Below are positions 22,463 to 22,683 of a stretch of DNA of 22,683 nucleotides, piece by piece. How positions within the stretch are numbered: the first letter of the stretch is position 1; every line of letters starts with the position of its first letter. The position numbers and the translations under genes were made by a program. A model generated the notes under the pieces. The model saw only the letters and a list, made by a program, of their open reading frames with translations, made no database searches and was not told the DNA's origin. The DNA is from JAUSIF01 sp036556265 (lineage in GTDB: Bacteria > Pseudomonadota > Alphaproteobacteria > Rhizobiales > Xanthobacteraceae), in NCBI GenBank assembly GCA_036556265.1, contig DATBJU010000175.1:1-22683 (forward strand), in the 5' to 3' direction.

Positions 22463-22683
22463 ATGGGCGGCGTCCGCGTGGTGGTGACGCCGACCGCGCT
22501 CGGGCCGGGCGCTGCGGTGTGGGAATTCCAGGTCGTCATGGATACGCACAGCAAGCCGTTGAACGAGGATCTCGCGCAGGCGGCCGCGCTCGTCGACGAC
22601 GACGGCAAGCGCCATGCGCCGGTCGCCTGGCAAGGCGATCCGCCGGGCGGCCATCACCGCAAAGGTGTGCTCAAGTTTTCCGC
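22463..22683 (+). CDS. Conserved hypothetical protein, partial (runs off right edge)
   Basis: From ATG 22463 the frame gives 73 codons without a stop to the window end. It reads GGVRVVVTPTAL, then VWEFQVVMDTHSKPLNEDL, AALVDDDGKRHAP and WQGDPPGGHHRKGVLKF. The alternating beta-strand pattern and the conserved-looking GDPPGGHHRKG segment make it look like a real domain, of a kind I associate with small secreted hypothetical proteins. No signal peptide or ribosome-binding site precedes ATG 22463. The same frame is open back to 22247, but that part is Arg/Ser-rich and not protein-like. So the 5' end is either missing or the start is uncertain. No function is assigned. Confidence 0.5.
   Translation, partial: MGGVRVVVTPTALGPGAAVWEFQVVMDTHSKPLNEDLAQAAALVDDDGKRHAPVAWQGDPPGGHHRKGVLKFS

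Noticed and set aside
1..22683. Defence island, CRISPR array, prophage or transposon
   Set aside because: No regularly spaced direct repeats, nuclease, integrase, transposase or toxin-antitoxin genes were seen; gene content is ordinary chromosomal metabolism, transport and envelope functions.

Overview
The window reads as a stretch of chromosome from a high-GC alphaproteobacterium. The best clue is an ndvA/chvA-type cyclic beta-glucan exporter, typical of Hyphomicrobiales (Rhizobiales). Dense gene packing with 1- and 4-bp start/stop overlaps and several GTG/TTG starts fit that. The order-level placement is inference; there is no rRNA or marker gene to confirm it. I see no tRNA, rRNA, CRISPR array, insertion sequence, integrase or phage gene.

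Left part (1-4757) is surface-glycan biosynthesis: the end of a SAM-dependent methyltransferase, then a minus-strand run of GT4 glycosyltransferase, GT4 glycosyltransferase and a second methyltransferase linked by ATGA overlaps, then a divergent WaaE/KdtX-like GT2 glycosyltransferase and a convergent YqaA/DedA-type membrane protein. An isolated hisE-like gene follows (4813-5196).

The centre (5446-9922) is transport: an NMT1/SsuA-type substrate-binding protein, ATPase and permease forming one importer operon, then ndvA, a fused membrane/ATPase exporter. A minus-strand catabolic-looking operon follows (13700 down to 9941): SCP2-type thiolase, membrane-anchored alpha/beta hydrolase, GMC flavoprotein oxidoreductase. 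These could oxidise, hydrolyse and thiolytically cleave one substrate, but that substrate cannot be read from sequence.

The right part (13887-19629) runs on the plus strand: a secreted D,D-carboxypeptidase translationally joined to a COG0523 (CobW-type) GTPase metallochaperone with a histidine-rich loop, a DUF924 protein, and a polysaccharide flippase paired with a CelD/BcsL-type acetyltransferase. On the minus strand follow an acyl-CoA synthetase and a CAP-domain lipoprotein (21766 down to 19630).

The last 800 bases are odd. A GMC oxidoreductase starts normally but loses its family resemblance after about 107 residues. Next comes a short stretch that may hold a fragment of a minus-strand gene, and then a plus-strand reading frame that looks like a real conserved protein but lacks a convincing start and runs off the edge. 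This looks like a junction, either genomic decay/rearrangement or an assembly join. I did not find a convincing wholly new multi-gene system. The best leads are the thiolase-hydrolase-GMC operon, the carboxypeptidase-metallochaperone pair, the flippase-acetyltransferase pair and the mosaic right end.
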